Both the position numbers and the translations under genes were made by a program. This document shows positions 16,940 through 25,949 of a stretch of 64,000 bases of DNA, in pieces; the stretch's first letter is position 1; each line of letters starts with the position of its first letter. Under the pieces are notes generated by a model that had not been told where the DNA came from, ran no database searches, and was given only the letters and a program-made list of their open reading frames with translations. Source of the stretch: Streptomyces sp. NP160 (lineage in GTDB: Bacteria; Actinomycetota; Actinomycetes; Actinomycetales; Quadrisphaeraceae); the NCBI RefSeq assembly GCF_006335115.1, contig NZ_VDMJ01000009.1:1-64000 (forward strand). The letters run 5' to 3'.

Positions 16940-18145
16940 GTGCACGACTCCCCCGCCGGCTCAGCCTGGTCGCCCGAGACCCTGGCGGTGGCCGCCGGCC
17001 GCCCGCCCCGCACCCCCGACGCGCCGGTCAACCCCGCGGTGCAGCTGACGTCCACCTTCGTGGCGAGCACCGAGCCCGGCGCGCGCGGGTACGCGCGGTT
17101 CGCGAACCCCACGTGGGAGGCGCTGGAGGAGGTCCTCGCGCTCCTGGAGGACGCGCGCCCGGCGGACGGCGGCGGCGCCCGGTCCTTCGCGTCGGGGATG
17201 GCGGCGGTCAGCGCGGTCGTCGAGCAGGTGCCGGTGGACGGCCTCGTCATCGCCCCCGAGAACGCCTACAACACCACGCTCGGCCTGCTCGACCACCTGG
17301 AGGCCACCGGGCGGCTGCGCCAGCTGCGCGTGCCGACCGCGGACACCGACGCCGTCGTCGCCGCCCTCGCCGACACCTCCCCCGGCGACCTGCTGTGGCT
17401 GGAGTCGCCCACCAACCCGCTGCTGGAGGTGGCCGACCTGCCGGCGCTGTGCGCGGCGGCGCGGGAGGCCGGCGTGCGCACGGCGGTGGACAACACCTTC
17501 GCCACCCCGCTCGTGCAGCAGCCGCTGGCGGTGGGCGCCGACGTCGTCGTCCACTCGGTGACGAAGTACCTCGCCGGGCACTCCGACGTGGTGATGGGCG
17601 CGGTCGTCACCCGCGACGCCGACCTGCTCGCGGTGCTGACCCGGCACCGCACGCTGACGGGCAGCATCCCGGGCCCGTTCGAGGCGTGGCTGGCGCTGCG
17701 CGGCGTCCGCACGCTGCACCTGCGCGTGGAGCGCTCCCAGGCGAGCGCCGCGGAGCTCGCCCGCCGCCTGGTCGACCACCCGGCGGTGAAGCGCGTGCGC
17801 CACCCCTCGCTGCCGTCGGACCCCGGCCACGAGCGCGCCAGGGCGCAGATGCGGGGCTTCGGGTCCGTGCTGTCCGTCGAGGTGCACGGCGGGGCCGCCG
17901 GCGCCCAGGCCGTGCAGGAGGCGACGCGGCTGTGGCTGCCCGCCACCAGCCTGGGCGGCGTCGAGTCGCTCGTCGAGCGCCGGCGCCGCCACCCGCTGGA
18001 GCCGGTGGTGGTGCCGGAGGACCTGCTGCGCCTGTCCGTGGGCGTGGAGGACGTCGAGGACCTGTGGGCCGACCTGTCCCAGGCCCTCGAGGCGGCCGTC
18101 CCGTCAGCTGCTGCGGCGCGCCAGGACCGGGGCGAGCAGGGCTGA
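16940..18145 (+). CDS. PLP-dependent cystathionine gamma-synthase/lyase family enzyme
   Basis: This 401-residue enzyme is of the Cys/Met metabolism PLP family. Early landmarks are NPAVQLTSTFVAS, RFANPTWEALEEVLALLE and the cofactor-binding RSFASGMAAVSAV. The PLP Asp lies in TAVDNTFATPLVQQP and the Schiff-base lysine at about residue 209 in VHSVTKYLAGHSDVVMG. ATSLGGVESLVERR and LRLSVGVEDVEDL close the protein. Whether it is a cystathionine gamma-lyase, a gamma-synthase or a methionine gamma-lyase cannot be settled. GTG 16940 has TAGCCT ending six bases upstream. Its 3' end overlaps the convergent glycosyltransferase gene by 42 bases. Confidence 0.9.
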   Translation: MHDSPAGSAWSPETLAVAAGRPPRTPDAPVNPAVQLTSTFVASTEPGARGYARFANPTWEALEEVLALLEDARPADGGGARSFASGMAAVSAVVEQVPVDGLVIAPENAYNTTLGLLDHLEATGRLRQLRVPTADTDAVVAALADTSPGDLLWLESPTNPLLEVADLPALCAAAREAGVRTAVDNTFATPLVQQPLAVGADVVVHSVTKYLAGHSDVVMGAVVTRDADLLAVLTRHRTLTGSIPGPFEAWLALRGVRTLHLRVERSQASAAELARRLVDHPAVKRVRHPSLPSDPGHERARAQMRGFGSVLSVEVHGGAAGAQAVQEATRLWLPATSLGGVESLVERRRRHPLEPVVVPEDLLRLSVGVEDVEDLWADLSQALEAAVPSAAAARQDRGEQG

Positions 18146-19357
18146 CACCAGCGCGGCGGTGGCCACGCGCCCGGGTCGCAGCGGCCGCGGGCCCCGCGCC
18201 GGACGGCGCCGCCCGGCGCGCAGGTCCACCAGCTCGACGGCGCTCGCGTCGGCCGGGACGAGCAGCGCGAGCACGGCCTCGGCGGGGTCGCCCAGCTGCG
18301 GCGCGCGGCGGCCGCGGGCCAGCGCCGAGCGCAGTGCCGGGGCCAGCTCCTCGTCGGTGCGCGCCCAGGGCGCGAGGCGGGCGCCCTCGAGCACCGCGGC
18401 GTTGGCGCGCCCGTGGCCGGGGATGCACCGGTAGCTGACGGCGGGCAGGCCCGCCACGAGGGCCTCGGTGTAGGACAGGCCACCGGCGTTCTGCACCAGG
18501 ACGTCGGCCGCGCTGAGCAGCTCGTGCACGTCGCTGCGCCAGCCCAGCGCCACCGCGCCCGGCACGGCGGAGACCTGGGCGCGCAGCTCCTCGTTGCGCC
18601 CGCACAGCACCATCGGCACCAGACCGGCCTCGGCCACGCGGGCCGCGCTCTCGGCCACGTCACCCAGCCCCAGCGACCCGGCCACCAGCAGCGCCACCTT
18701 GCGCGCCGGGTCGATGCCCAGCTCGCGCCGCAGCTGCGCGCCGCGGCCGGCGGGGACCTGCGTGAAGCGCTCGGGCACCAGGGGACCGACGGCGGTCATG
18801 GGGGTGCCGTAGTCGCGCCGCCCCTGGCGGGCGGTGGCCTCCGTGACGGTCCAGTGGTGGTCGACGCCGGGGTGGATCCACGACCGGTGCGCGGCCGGGT
18901 CGCACAGGTAGGTCACCACCGGGACCCGCAGGCGCCCCTTCTCGCGCAGGTGCCCCAGCGCCTGGCTGGCGAGCGGGTACGTCGAGACGACCAGCGAGTA
19001 CGGGCGCCGCCGCGACCAGCGCTGCAGGCGCCAGCAGCTGGTGCGGCACAGCAGCGCGAGCAGGCAGCGCCAGAACCGGGAGTCCTCGAGCACCCCGAAG
19101 AGCCACTCGAACAGCGCCGGCACCCGGCCGACGCTCTGCGTGTACCCCTGGCGCAGGAACAGCGCCGCACCCGGCACGAGGGCGCTCAGGTGGTCCTCGA
19201 CGTCCACGTGCACGCCCAGCGCGCGCAGGCGCTGCGCGAGCTCGTTCGCGGCGCCGTCGTGGCCGGCGCCGACGCTGCCGGAGACGACGAGCACGCTGGC
19301 CCACGGCTCGGGCTCGACGTCGAGCACGACCTGGGGTTCGGCCGGGGGGTTCAGCAC
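18104..19357 (-). CDS. MGDG-synthase/MurG-like glycosyltransferase
   Basis: This 417-residue GT-B protein resembles UDP-sugar:diacylglycerol glycosyltransferases and MurG. The N-terminal acceptor half opens SVLVVSGSVGAGHDGAANEL (glycine loop) and includes VVTYLCDPAAHRSWIHPGVD. The C-terminal UDP-sugar half has VALLVAGSLGLGDVAES, DVLVQNAGGLSYTEALVAG and YRCIPGHGRANAAVLEGA. A hydrophobic stretch near the C-terminus (ATAALVSALLAPVLA) may anchor it to the membrane. It is the last gene of the response regulator-deacetylase-transporter run, with its start overlapping the preceding transporter stop by seven bases. A glycolipid or lipid-linked sugar product is inferred. Confidence 0.85.
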   Translation of the reverse strand: MLNPPAEPQVVLDVEPEPWASVLVVSGSVGAGHDGAANELAQRLRALGVHVDVEDHLSALVPGAALFLRQGYTQSVGRVPALFEWLFGVLEDSRFWRCLLALLCRTSCWRLQRWSRRRPYSLVVSTYPLASQALGHLREKGRLRVPVVTYLCDPAAHRSWIHPGVDHHWTVTEATARQGRRDYGTPMTAVGPLVPERFTQVPAGRGAQLRRELGIDPARKVALLVAGSLGLGDVAESAARVAEAGLVPMVLCGRNEELRAQVSAVPGAVALGWRSDVHELLSAADVLVQNAGGLSYTEALVAGLPAVSYRCIPGHGRANAAVLEGARLAPWARTDEELAPALRSALARGRRAPQLGDPAEAVLALLVPADASAVELVDLRAGRRRPARGPRPLRPGRVATAALVSALLAPVLARRSS

Positions 19358-20259
19358 AGCTCCTCCTCAGGGGAGTGGGGTGTCTCGCGAGGGTTCTCGG
19401 CGGGGGCGGCCCCGGGGGCCTCCCCCGCGGTGAGGCGCGCCAGCATCACCACGGCGGTGATCATGAGCAGCACGCCGACCAGCTGCACGGCCCGCGCGCC
19501 GTCGCCCGCGGCGAGCCGCTCGCTGAAGGCCACGGCCCCCACGACGGCGGCGGCGACGGGCTCGGCGATGGTGATGACCGGCTGGGAGGCGGTGAGCACC
19601 CCGACGCGGTAGCTGGACTGGTTGAGCACCACGCCCGAGGCGCCGGCCACGAGCAGGGCCCACAGCGGCCAGGTGCCCAGCGCGTCCAGGAGCCCGTCCG
19701 CCTGGTAGCGGCCGGTGACCTCCTTGAGCAGCGCGCCCGCCAGGCCCAGCGCCGTGCCTCCTGCGAACCCGAGCAGCACCGCGCGGTAGCGACCGCCGCC
19801 GGCCCGGGACAGGAGGGCTGCCGCGGCCACCACCGCGGCGCCGGCCAGCGCGCACGTGCGCAGCGCGACGGGCTGCGCGACGGCGCTGCCGCCGCCGGGC
19901 TGCGCGGACACCAGGAAGACGGCGAGGCCGACGACGACGGCGGTGGCCCACAGCCACTCGAGCAGCGGCGGGCGCCGCCCCTCCACCAGCACCGACAGCG
20001 GCAGGGCCAGCAGCAGGCCGGTGACCAGCAGCGGCTGCACGACGAGCAGCGCGCCCTGCGAGAGGGCCAGCGTCTGCAGCGCCGCGCCCACCAGGCCGAA
20101 GACCAGCCCGAGCAGCCACAGCCGCTGGCGCAGCAGGGTGAGCACCAGCCGAACCCCGGTGCCGCTGTCGGCGGGAGCGGTGGAGGCGGCGCGGTGCTGC
20201 GTCACCGTGGAGCTGGCGAAGCAGGCGGCGGCCGCGAGGGCGAGGACGACGGCGAGCAC
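19351..20259 (-). CDS. DMT-superfamily transporter, paralogue 1
   Basis: This 302-residue protein has about nine to ten hydrophobic helices, starting MLAVVLALAAAACFASSTVT. The family-like QHRAAS segment follows, then LSQGALLVVQPLLVTGLLLA and ALPLSVLVEGRRPPLLEWLW. Later NQSSYRVGVLTASQPVITIA mirrors the first half. It fits the EamA/NIPA-like drug/metabolite transporter superfamily; the substrate could be a lipid-linked sugar, a small amine or magnesium. It abuts the second paralogue with no gap and has the same length, so the pair likely works together or arose by tandem duplication. Confidence 0.85.
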   Translation of the reverse strand: MLAVVLALAAAACFASSTVTQHRAASTAPADSGTGVRLVLTLLRQRLWLLGLVFGLVGAALQTLALSQGALLVVQPLLVTGLLLALPLSVLVEGRRPPLLEWLWATAVVVGLAVFLVSAQPGGGSAVAQPVALRTCALAGAAVVAAAALLSRAGGGRYRAVLLGFAGGTALGLAGALLKEVTGRYQADGLLDALGTWPLWALLVAGASGVVLNQSSYRVGVLTASQPVITIAEPVAAAVVGAVAFSERLAAGDGARAVQLVGVLLMITAVVMLARLTAGEAPGAAPAENPRETPHSPEEELC

Positions 20260-21168
20260 TCAGGCCACCTCACGCCGCGCGCCGGGACGATCGGGACGGC
20301 CCGGGCGCTCCGGCTGGTCGTGGAGGTCCGGCACCACGGCGGCGATCGCGATGACGCCGGCCACCATGAGCAGCGCCCCCACCACCTGCCCCGCCACGGG
20401 CAGGGCGCCCACGGCGAGGTGCTCGGCGAAGGCGGTGGCGCCGATGGCCGCGGCCACGGCCGGCTCGGCGATCGAGTGCGCCGGCTGCGACGCGGACAGG
20501 TGCCCGGCGGCGTAGCCGGCCTGCGTGGCGATGAGCCCCGCGACGCCCGTGAGCACCACCCCGGCGAAGGCCGGGTCGAGCAGGGCGTCGAGCGGGCCGC
20601 GGCCGAACAGCCCGACGACCTGCTTGAGCAGCGCGCTGGAGACGCCGATGAGCGCCCCTCCGGACAGTCCCAGCAGCAGCGCCTTGCGCTGGCGCAGCAC
20701 CGTCTCGCCCAGCAGCGCGGCCAGCAGGGCCAGCGCGATCCAGCCGCCGGCGGTGACCAGGAGGTGGCCCTGCCGGGCCACCGGGACCCCGCGGTCGGGG
20801 TCTGCCGCCACGATGAACAGCGCCAGCCCCACGAGCACCGCCAGCGCGGCTAGCACCTCCCCGCGGCTCGGCATCCGGCGCGCCAGCGCGTCCGACAGCG
20901 GCAGGGCCAGCAGCAGGCCGAGCAGCAGGATCGGCTGGACGACGACGAGCGCGCCCTGGCTCAGCGCGAGCGCCTGCAGCAGCAGCGCGGCCACGGCGGC
21001 CACGAGCCCGACCAGCCACAGCGGGCTGCGCGCCAGGCGCGCCACCAGGCGCAGCGGGGAGGTGCCCGTCCCCTCGTCGGCGTGCGCCACGGCGGCGCGG
21101 TGCTGGGCGACGGTGGACAGCGCGAAGCAGGCCGCCGACGCCAGGGCCAGCCAGATGTCGGCCCTCAC
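20260..21168 (-). CDS. DMT-superfamily transporter, paralogue 2
   Basis: This 302-residue membrane protein is clearly related to its downstream neighbour. Shared segments are ACFALSTVAQHRAAV, ALSQGALVVVQPILLLGLLL and ALPLSDALARRMPSRGEVLA, and both have ASQP(A/V)xxIAEPxxAA in the second half and end in a short charged tail. GTG 21168 overlaps the polysaccharide deacetylase stop by four bases. Equal lengths with diverged sequence suggest an old duplication maintained as a pair, possibly a heterodimer. The substrate is unknown. Confidence 0.85.
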   Translation of the reverse strand: MRADIWLALASAACFALSTVAQHRAAVAHADEGTGTSPLRLVARLARSPLWLVGLVAAVAALLLQALALSQGALVVVQPILLLGLLLALPLSDALARRMPSRGEVLAALAVLVGLALFIVAADPDRGVPVARQGHLLVTAGGWIALALLAALLGETVLRQRKALLLGLSGGALIGVSSALLKQVVGLFGRGPLDALLDPAFAGVVLTGVAGLIATQAGYAAGHLSASQPAHSIAEPAVAAAIGATAFAEHLAVGALPVAGQVVGALLMVAGVIAIAAVVPDLHDQPERPGRPDRPGARREVA

Positions 21169-21970
21169 GGCGCCACCGCCGCGGGCGTCCCCGCCGTCGT
21201 CGTCCTGCCCACCCCGAGGTGGTCGGACAGCAGGCGGAGCTCCCAGCCGCGCTCGCGGACGGCGGCCACGACCGCCGGCAGGGCGGCGGCGGTGCCGCGC
21301 CAGGAGCCGGGCGCGGAGGTGCAGTCGGAGTCGTGCAGGAGCACGGTGCCGCCGCCGCCGGCCGGGCCGGGGGCGTCGCGGTGCAGGCCGGCAAGCACCG
21401 TCGAGGCCACCCGGTCGCCGCCGTGCCCGAGCCAGTCGCGGCCCCAGGCCGTCCACAGCACGGGCCGCAGGCGCGAGGCGCGCGCGGCCAGCAGGGTCCC
21501 GCCGGAGACGGCGCCGTAGGGCGGACGCGTGAGGCGGAGCCCGGCCTCGACGTCCACCGCGCCCAGACCGCTGGCCACGGCGTCGCGCACCACCGCGGCG
21601 TGGGCGCGCTCGAGGTCGGCGGCCAGCGCCGGGGCGGTGCGGGCCAGGTGGTTGCGGTGCTCGTGGCCGTGCAGCGCCACCTCGTGGCCGTCGGCCAGCA
21701 GCTGCGCGACGTGGCCGGGGTGGCGCTCGACCTGGCTGCCGAGCACGAAGAAGGTGGCCCGCACGCCCAGGGCGTCCAGCACCCGTCGGACCGCGGGGGT
21801 GCCCTCGGGGTGGGGGCCGTCGTCGAAGGTGAGGGCCACCCCGCCCGGGGCGCCCCGGCCCAACAGCCCCGGCACCACCCGCTCGCGCCAGCGGCCGCGG
21901 CCCAGCACCGACGGCGCGGCGTGGCCGACGACGGCGGCGCCGACGAGCCCCGCGGCCAGGGCGGCGGGCC

Positions 21971-21974
<4 letters not shown>
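21165..21974 (-). CDS. Polysaccharide deacetylase (CE4/NodB family), membrane-anchored
   Basis: This 269-residue enzyme has an N-terminal hydrophobic segment (RPAALAAGLVGAAVVGHAA) acting as signal or anchor, so the catalytic domain should be outside the membrane. NodB motifs are present: TFDDGPH with Asp51/Asp52, GHEVALHGHEHRNH with the His-x3-His metal ligands, RPPYG, and GTVLLHD near the end. CE4 enzymes remove acetyl or formyl groups from amino sugars. It overlaps the response regulator gene by four bases upstream and the transporter gene downstream, placing it in the same operon. The sugar substrate is not evident. Confidence 0.9.
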
Positions 21975-22687
<713 letters not shown>

Positions 22688-22822
22688 GACGACACCTCCC
22701 GCGGGAGGGGTCGCACGTGGCGGCGGCCGGTCATGCTGTCCTCTCGTGGGGCGGGTGCTGGCAGCTCGCTCTGGGAGCGCGCTGGACGCCACGTCATGCA
22801 GGGTCGACTGAGAGGGTGCCCG
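22688..22822. promoter_or_regulatory. Intergenic region between response regulator and divergent histidine kinase
   Basis: These 135 bases must hold the promoters of both the envelope operon and the sensor kinase. I see no clear -35/-10 pair or strong direct repeat for the response regulator. GAGAGGG at 22810-22816 is the Shine-Dalgarno sequence for the kinase GTG at 22823. Confidence 0.35.
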
Positions 22823-24313
22823 GTGCTGGATGACGGAGCGGTGAACCCGCCCCGGCGCGTCGCCGGCGGCCTGCGCCGTCCGGGGGCGGTCCGTCCGGGG
22901 CCGGGCCGTCCGGGGCTGGGGAGGCTGCTGCCGGCCGCGCTGCGGGCCCGGCTGGCGGTGCTGTTCGCCGCCGCGGTGGCCGTGGTGATCGCCGCCGGCG
23001 TGGGCCTGCTGGCCTTCGCCACCGACCGCCAGTTCGACGCCGCCGTCGACACCGGCCTCACCACCCGGACGTCGGCGCTGCTGCAGGCGCTGGACCGCGG
23101 CGACGTGAGGGTGGTCCGCGAGGACCCCATCGCCGAGCTCGTCGCCCCGGACGGGACGCTGGTGGAGACCTCCCCCGCCGCGTCGGTGCTGGAGTCCCGC
23201 GGGGGCCGGGCCAGCGACGAGTCCTTCCTGCCGGCGCGGGTGCTCGCCGAGGTGCGGGCCACGGGGTCGGCCGTGAGCGACAGCCTGGAGCTGCCCCGCC
23301 AGGGGCGCGTGCGCTTCACCGCCACCCCGGTGTCGGTGCCCGAGGCCGGTGCGGTGCTCGTGGTGGGCACGCGGATGCGCGAGCTGGACGAGGCCGAGAC
23401 GCGCCTGGTGCTGCTCTTCCTCGCCGGGGCCCCGCTGCTCGTGGCGAGCCTGGGCCTGGCGGGGTGGGTGCTGGCCGGCGCGGCCCTGCGGCCGGTCGCG
23501 GACCTCACGCGGCGCGCCGCTCGGCTCTCCGCCGCCGAGCTGGACCAGCGGCTGCCGCAGCCACCGGGAGCCGACGAGGTGGCGGTGCTGGCGCGCACCC
23601 TCAACGGGATGCTGGACCGGCTGGAGGCGGCGGTGCGGCGCGAGCGGGAGTTCGTCGACGACGCCGCCCACGAGCTGCGCACGCCCATCGCGGTGCTGCG
23701 GGGTGAGCTGGAGCTGGCGCTGAGGCTGGGACGCGACCTCCCGGAGGACGCGGCGGAGTCGCTGGCGGCCGCACTCGGGGAGGCCGAGCGGCTCGAGCAC
23801 CTCGCCCAGGACCTGCTGGTGCTCGCCTCGACCGAGCGCGGCGCCAGCGCGCGCGCCCCGGTGGACCTGGCGGCCCTGGCCCGCAAGGAGGCCCCGCGGC
23901 TGGGGGCCGCGCACCCCGTGGACGTGCGGGTGAGCGGCCCGGCCGCCGTGGTCGAGGGTGACGAGCGGGCGCTCGGGCGGCTGCTCGCCAACCTCGTGGC
24001 CAACGCCGAGTCCGCGGGCGCCGCACGGGTCCAGGTGCGCACCGCGGTCGCCGACGACGAGCGCGTGCAGCTGGTGGTCGCCGACGACGGGCGCGGGTTC
24101 CCCCCGGAGCTGGTGGCCACGGCCACGGAGCGCTTCACCCGCGGTGACGCGGCGCGGACCCGGGCCTCCAGCGGCGCGGGCCTGGGGCTGGCCATCGTCG
24201 CGGCGGTCGTCGCCGACCACGGGGGCCACCTCGAGCTGGGCCACGACGACGAGCTGGGCGGGGCCGCCGTCGTGGTGCGGCTCCCCCGGGCGCGCAGCGG
24301 CCCCCCGCGCTGA
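22823..24313 (+). CDS. Sensor histidine kinase (HisKA type)
   Basis: This kinase of about 496 residues has a first transmembrane helix near RARLAVLFAAAVAVVIAAGVG and an extracytoplasmic sensing segment of about 120 residues. A second helix (LVLLFLAGAPLLVASLGLAG) and a HAMP-like ALRPVADLTRRAARLSAAEL follow. The H-box is VDDAAHELRTPIAVLRGELE with His about 283. The ATP domain has N-box NLVANAESAG, VVADDGRGFPPE and SGAGLGLAIVAAVVADHGG. GTG 22823 was chosen for its Shine-Dalgarno sequence; in-frame ATGs at 22733 and 22796 are alternatives. The cognate regulator is divergent rather than co-transcribed. Confidence 0.92.
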   Translation: MLDDGAVNPPRRVAGGLRRPGAVRPGPGRPGLGRLLPAALRARLAVLFAAAVAVVIAAGVGLLAFATDRQFDAAVDTGLTTRTSALLQALDRGDVRVVREDPIAELVAPDGTLVETSPAASVLESRGGRASDESFLPARVLAEVRATGSAVSDSLELPRQGRVRFTATPVSVPEAGAVLVVGTRMRELDEAETRLVLLFLAGAPLLVASLGLAGWVLAGAALRPVADLTRRAARLSAAELDQRLPQPPGADEVAVLARTLNGMLDRLEAAVRREREFVDDAAHELRTPIAVLRGELELALRLGRDLPEDAAESLAAALGEAERLEHLAQDLLVLASTERGASARAPVDLAALARKEAPRLGAAHPVDVRVSGPAAVVEGDERALGRLLANLVANAESAGAARVQVRTAVADDERVQLVVADDGRGFPPELVATATERFTRGDAARTRASSGAGLGLAIVAAVVADHGGHLELGHDDELGGAAVVVRLPRARSGPPR

Positions 24314-24338
24314 CCCGGTGGGTCCGGCGCGGGGGGCC
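24299..24338. terminator. Bidirectional terminator between kinase and hsp20
   Basis: Arms GGCCCCCCGCGC (24299-24310) and GCGCGGGGGGCC (24327-24338) form a 12-base perfect stem, with a five-base inner stem (GACCC/GGGTC) in the loop. The left arm overlaps the kinase stop codon. The convergent hsp20 gene ends 14 bases away. Confidence 0.75.
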
Positions 24339-24352
24339 GGAGGTGCCGCGGC

Positions 24353-24778
24353 TCAGGCGGCGGGCTGCTCGGGCTGCTCGGGCTGCTCGACCGGTGCGAC
24401 GTCGCTGGCGATGGCGACGGTCACCGTCTCGGGCTGGACCGGGGCGGGGAACATCCCCGCGACGCGCACGCGCAGCACGCCGGCGTCGTAGCGGGCGCTC
24501 ACGGCGTCCGCGGTGACGCCCTCGGGCAGGCGCACGGTGCGGGAGAAGCGCGCCTCGCGGCGCACGCCGCCGAGCACCTGGCGGCGGGCACCGGCGACGA
24601 CGAGGCGGTCGCCGGTCACCTGCACGGACAGGTCGCGCGCGGGGTCGAGGCCGGGGGCCTCGGCGGTCAGGACGCCGTCCTCGCCGTCGCGCTCGAGCGA
24701 GACGGCCGGGGCGGCGGGGGCGGGGACGTCGAAGGCCCAGGTGCGCAGGGCCGGGCGACGCAGGACGAGCGTGCTCAT
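24353..24778 (-). CDS. Small heat shock protein, Hsp20/alpha-crystallin family
   Basis: This 141-residue chaperone has an alpha-crystallin domain from about residue 28: VSLERDGEDGVLTAEAPGLD, LSVQVTGDRLVVAGARR and REARFSRTVRLPEGVTADAV. DAGVLRVRVAGM replaces the usual GVLTVxVP-type end. The tail is a Glu-Gln-Pro repeat (VEQPEQPEQPAA) rather than an IxI motif. GAGGAG precedes the ATG. An HspR-type HAIR-like dyad lies 52 bases upstream, consistent with heat-shock repression by HspR. Confidence 0.92.
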   Translation of the reverse strand: MSTLVLRRPALRTWAFDVPAPAAPAVSLERDGEDGVLTAEAPGLDPARDLSVQVTGDRLVVAGARRQVLGGVRREARFSRTVRLPEGVTADAVSARYDAGVLRVRVAGMFPAPVQPETVTVAIASDVAPVEQPEQPEQPAA

Positions 24779-24829
24779 GCTGGACTCCTCAGGAGCGGGG
24801 CGCCGGGGCGGCGCCGACACCCTCCTCAA

Positions 24830-24850
24830 CCTGAGCGGACCGCACTCAAT
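24830..24850 (-). promoter_or_regulatory. HAIR-like HspR operator upstream of hsp20
   Basis: CCTGAGC, seven bases, ACTCAAT agrees with the HAIR consensus CTTGAGT-N7-ACTCAAG at 11 of 14 positions with exact spacing. It sits in the 115-base gap between gpsA and hsp20, 52 bases from the hsp20 start. HspR controls hsp20-type genes in streptomycetes and mycobacteria. Confidence 0.6.
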
Positions 24851-24893
24851 TCCGGTGCGCCGCCCCGTGTCAGCCGACAGCGGAACCGGCTGC

Positions 24894-25949
24894 TCACCGC
24901 CAGGGCAGGCGCTCGCCGCGCAGCGGCTGCGACAGGAGGTGGAGGGCGGCGTCGCGGGGGTCGCGGCCCTCCACGAGCACCGCGGCCACCTGCTCCACCA
25001 CGCCCATCGCCACGCCGGCGCCCTCGGCGAGAGCGGTGATGGAGCGCGCCGTCCCGACGGCCTCGGCGGTGCCGCCCAGGCCGTCGAGCACCTCCTGCAG
25101 CGGGCGGCCCTGCGACAGGCCCACCCCGAGGCGGTGGTTGCGCGACAGCGTGGACGCGCAGGTGGCGAAGGCGTCACCGGCGCCGGCCAGGCCGGCGACC
25201 GTGGCGGCCGACCCTCCGAGGGCCACCACCAGCCGCGTCACCTCCGCCAAGCCGAGGGCGATGACCGAGGCCTTGGCGTTGTCGCCCAGGCCCAGCCCCT
25301 CGGCCAGGCCGACGCCCACGGCGAGGAGGTTCTTGGCGGCCCCGGCCACCTCCACGCCGACGACGTCGCGGGCGGTGAAGGGGCGGAAGTAGTCGGTGGC
25401 GCACAGCGCGGCGGCGCGGTCGGCGACGTGCTCGTGCACGGAGGCGACCACGGTGGCGCACGGACGGCGCTCGGCGATCTCCCGGGCGAGGTTCGGGCCG
25501 GAGACCACCGCGTAGGGCACCTCGCCCAGGACGTCGGCCACGAGCTGGCTGACGCGCAGGTGCGTCTCCAGCTCCAGCCCCTTGAGCAGGCTGACGACGG
25601 TGGGGCGGGTCCCACCGCCGGAGCCGTCGGAGCCGCCGCCCAGGTGGGGCGCGGCGGCCCCGAGCACGCCGCGCAGCCGCTGCACCGGCACCGCGAGGAC
25701 GACGTCGTCGGCGCCCGCCAGGGCCGCGGCGAGCTCGGTGGTGCCGGTGACGCCGCTGGGCAGGCGCAGCCCGGGCAGGTACCGGGAGTTGGCGTGCTCG
25801 CGGGTGATCTCGTCGGTGACGGCGCCGTCACGGCCCCACACCACCACCCGGGCGCCCGGGTCGGCGTCGGCGACCAGCTGCGCGAACGTGGTGCCCCAGC
25901 TGCCCGCACCGAGGACGGCGACGCGGCGGCCGTCGCTCACGGCGCTCAC
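24894..25949 (-). CDS. gpsA: Glycerol-3-phosphate dehydrogenase [NAD(P)+]
   Basis: GpsA reduces dihydroxyacetone phosphate to sn-glycerol-3-phosphate for phospholipid synthesis. The 351-residue protein has the dinucleotide-binding VAVLGAGSWGTTFAQLVADA, SLLKGLELETHLRVS and VVSGPNLAREIAERRPCATV. The catalytic Lys lies in EVAGAAKNLLAVGVGLAEGL, and SRNHRLGVGLSQGRPLQEV follows. A Gly/Ser run (GGGSDGSGGG) is an extra loop. GTG 25949 gives a GTGA overlap with the plsC stop, so the two lipid-synthesis genes are coupled. Confidence 0.96.
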   Translation of the reverse strand: MSAVSDGRRVAVLGAGSWGTTFAQLVADADPGARVVVWGRDGAVTDEITREHANSRYLPGLRLPSGVTGTTELAAALAGADDVVLAVPVQRLRGVLGAAAPHLGGGSDGSGGGTRPTVVSLLKGLELETHLRVSQLVADVLGEVPYAVVSGPNLAREIAERRPCATVVASVHEHVADRAAALCATDYFRPFTARDVVGVEVAGAAKNLLAVGVGLAEGLGLGDNAKASVIALGLAEVTRLVVALGGSAATVAGLAGAGDAFATCASTLSRNHRLGVGLSQGRPLQEVLDGLGGTAEAVGTARSITALAEGAGVAMGVVEQVAAVLVEGRDPRDAALHLLSQPLRGERLPWR

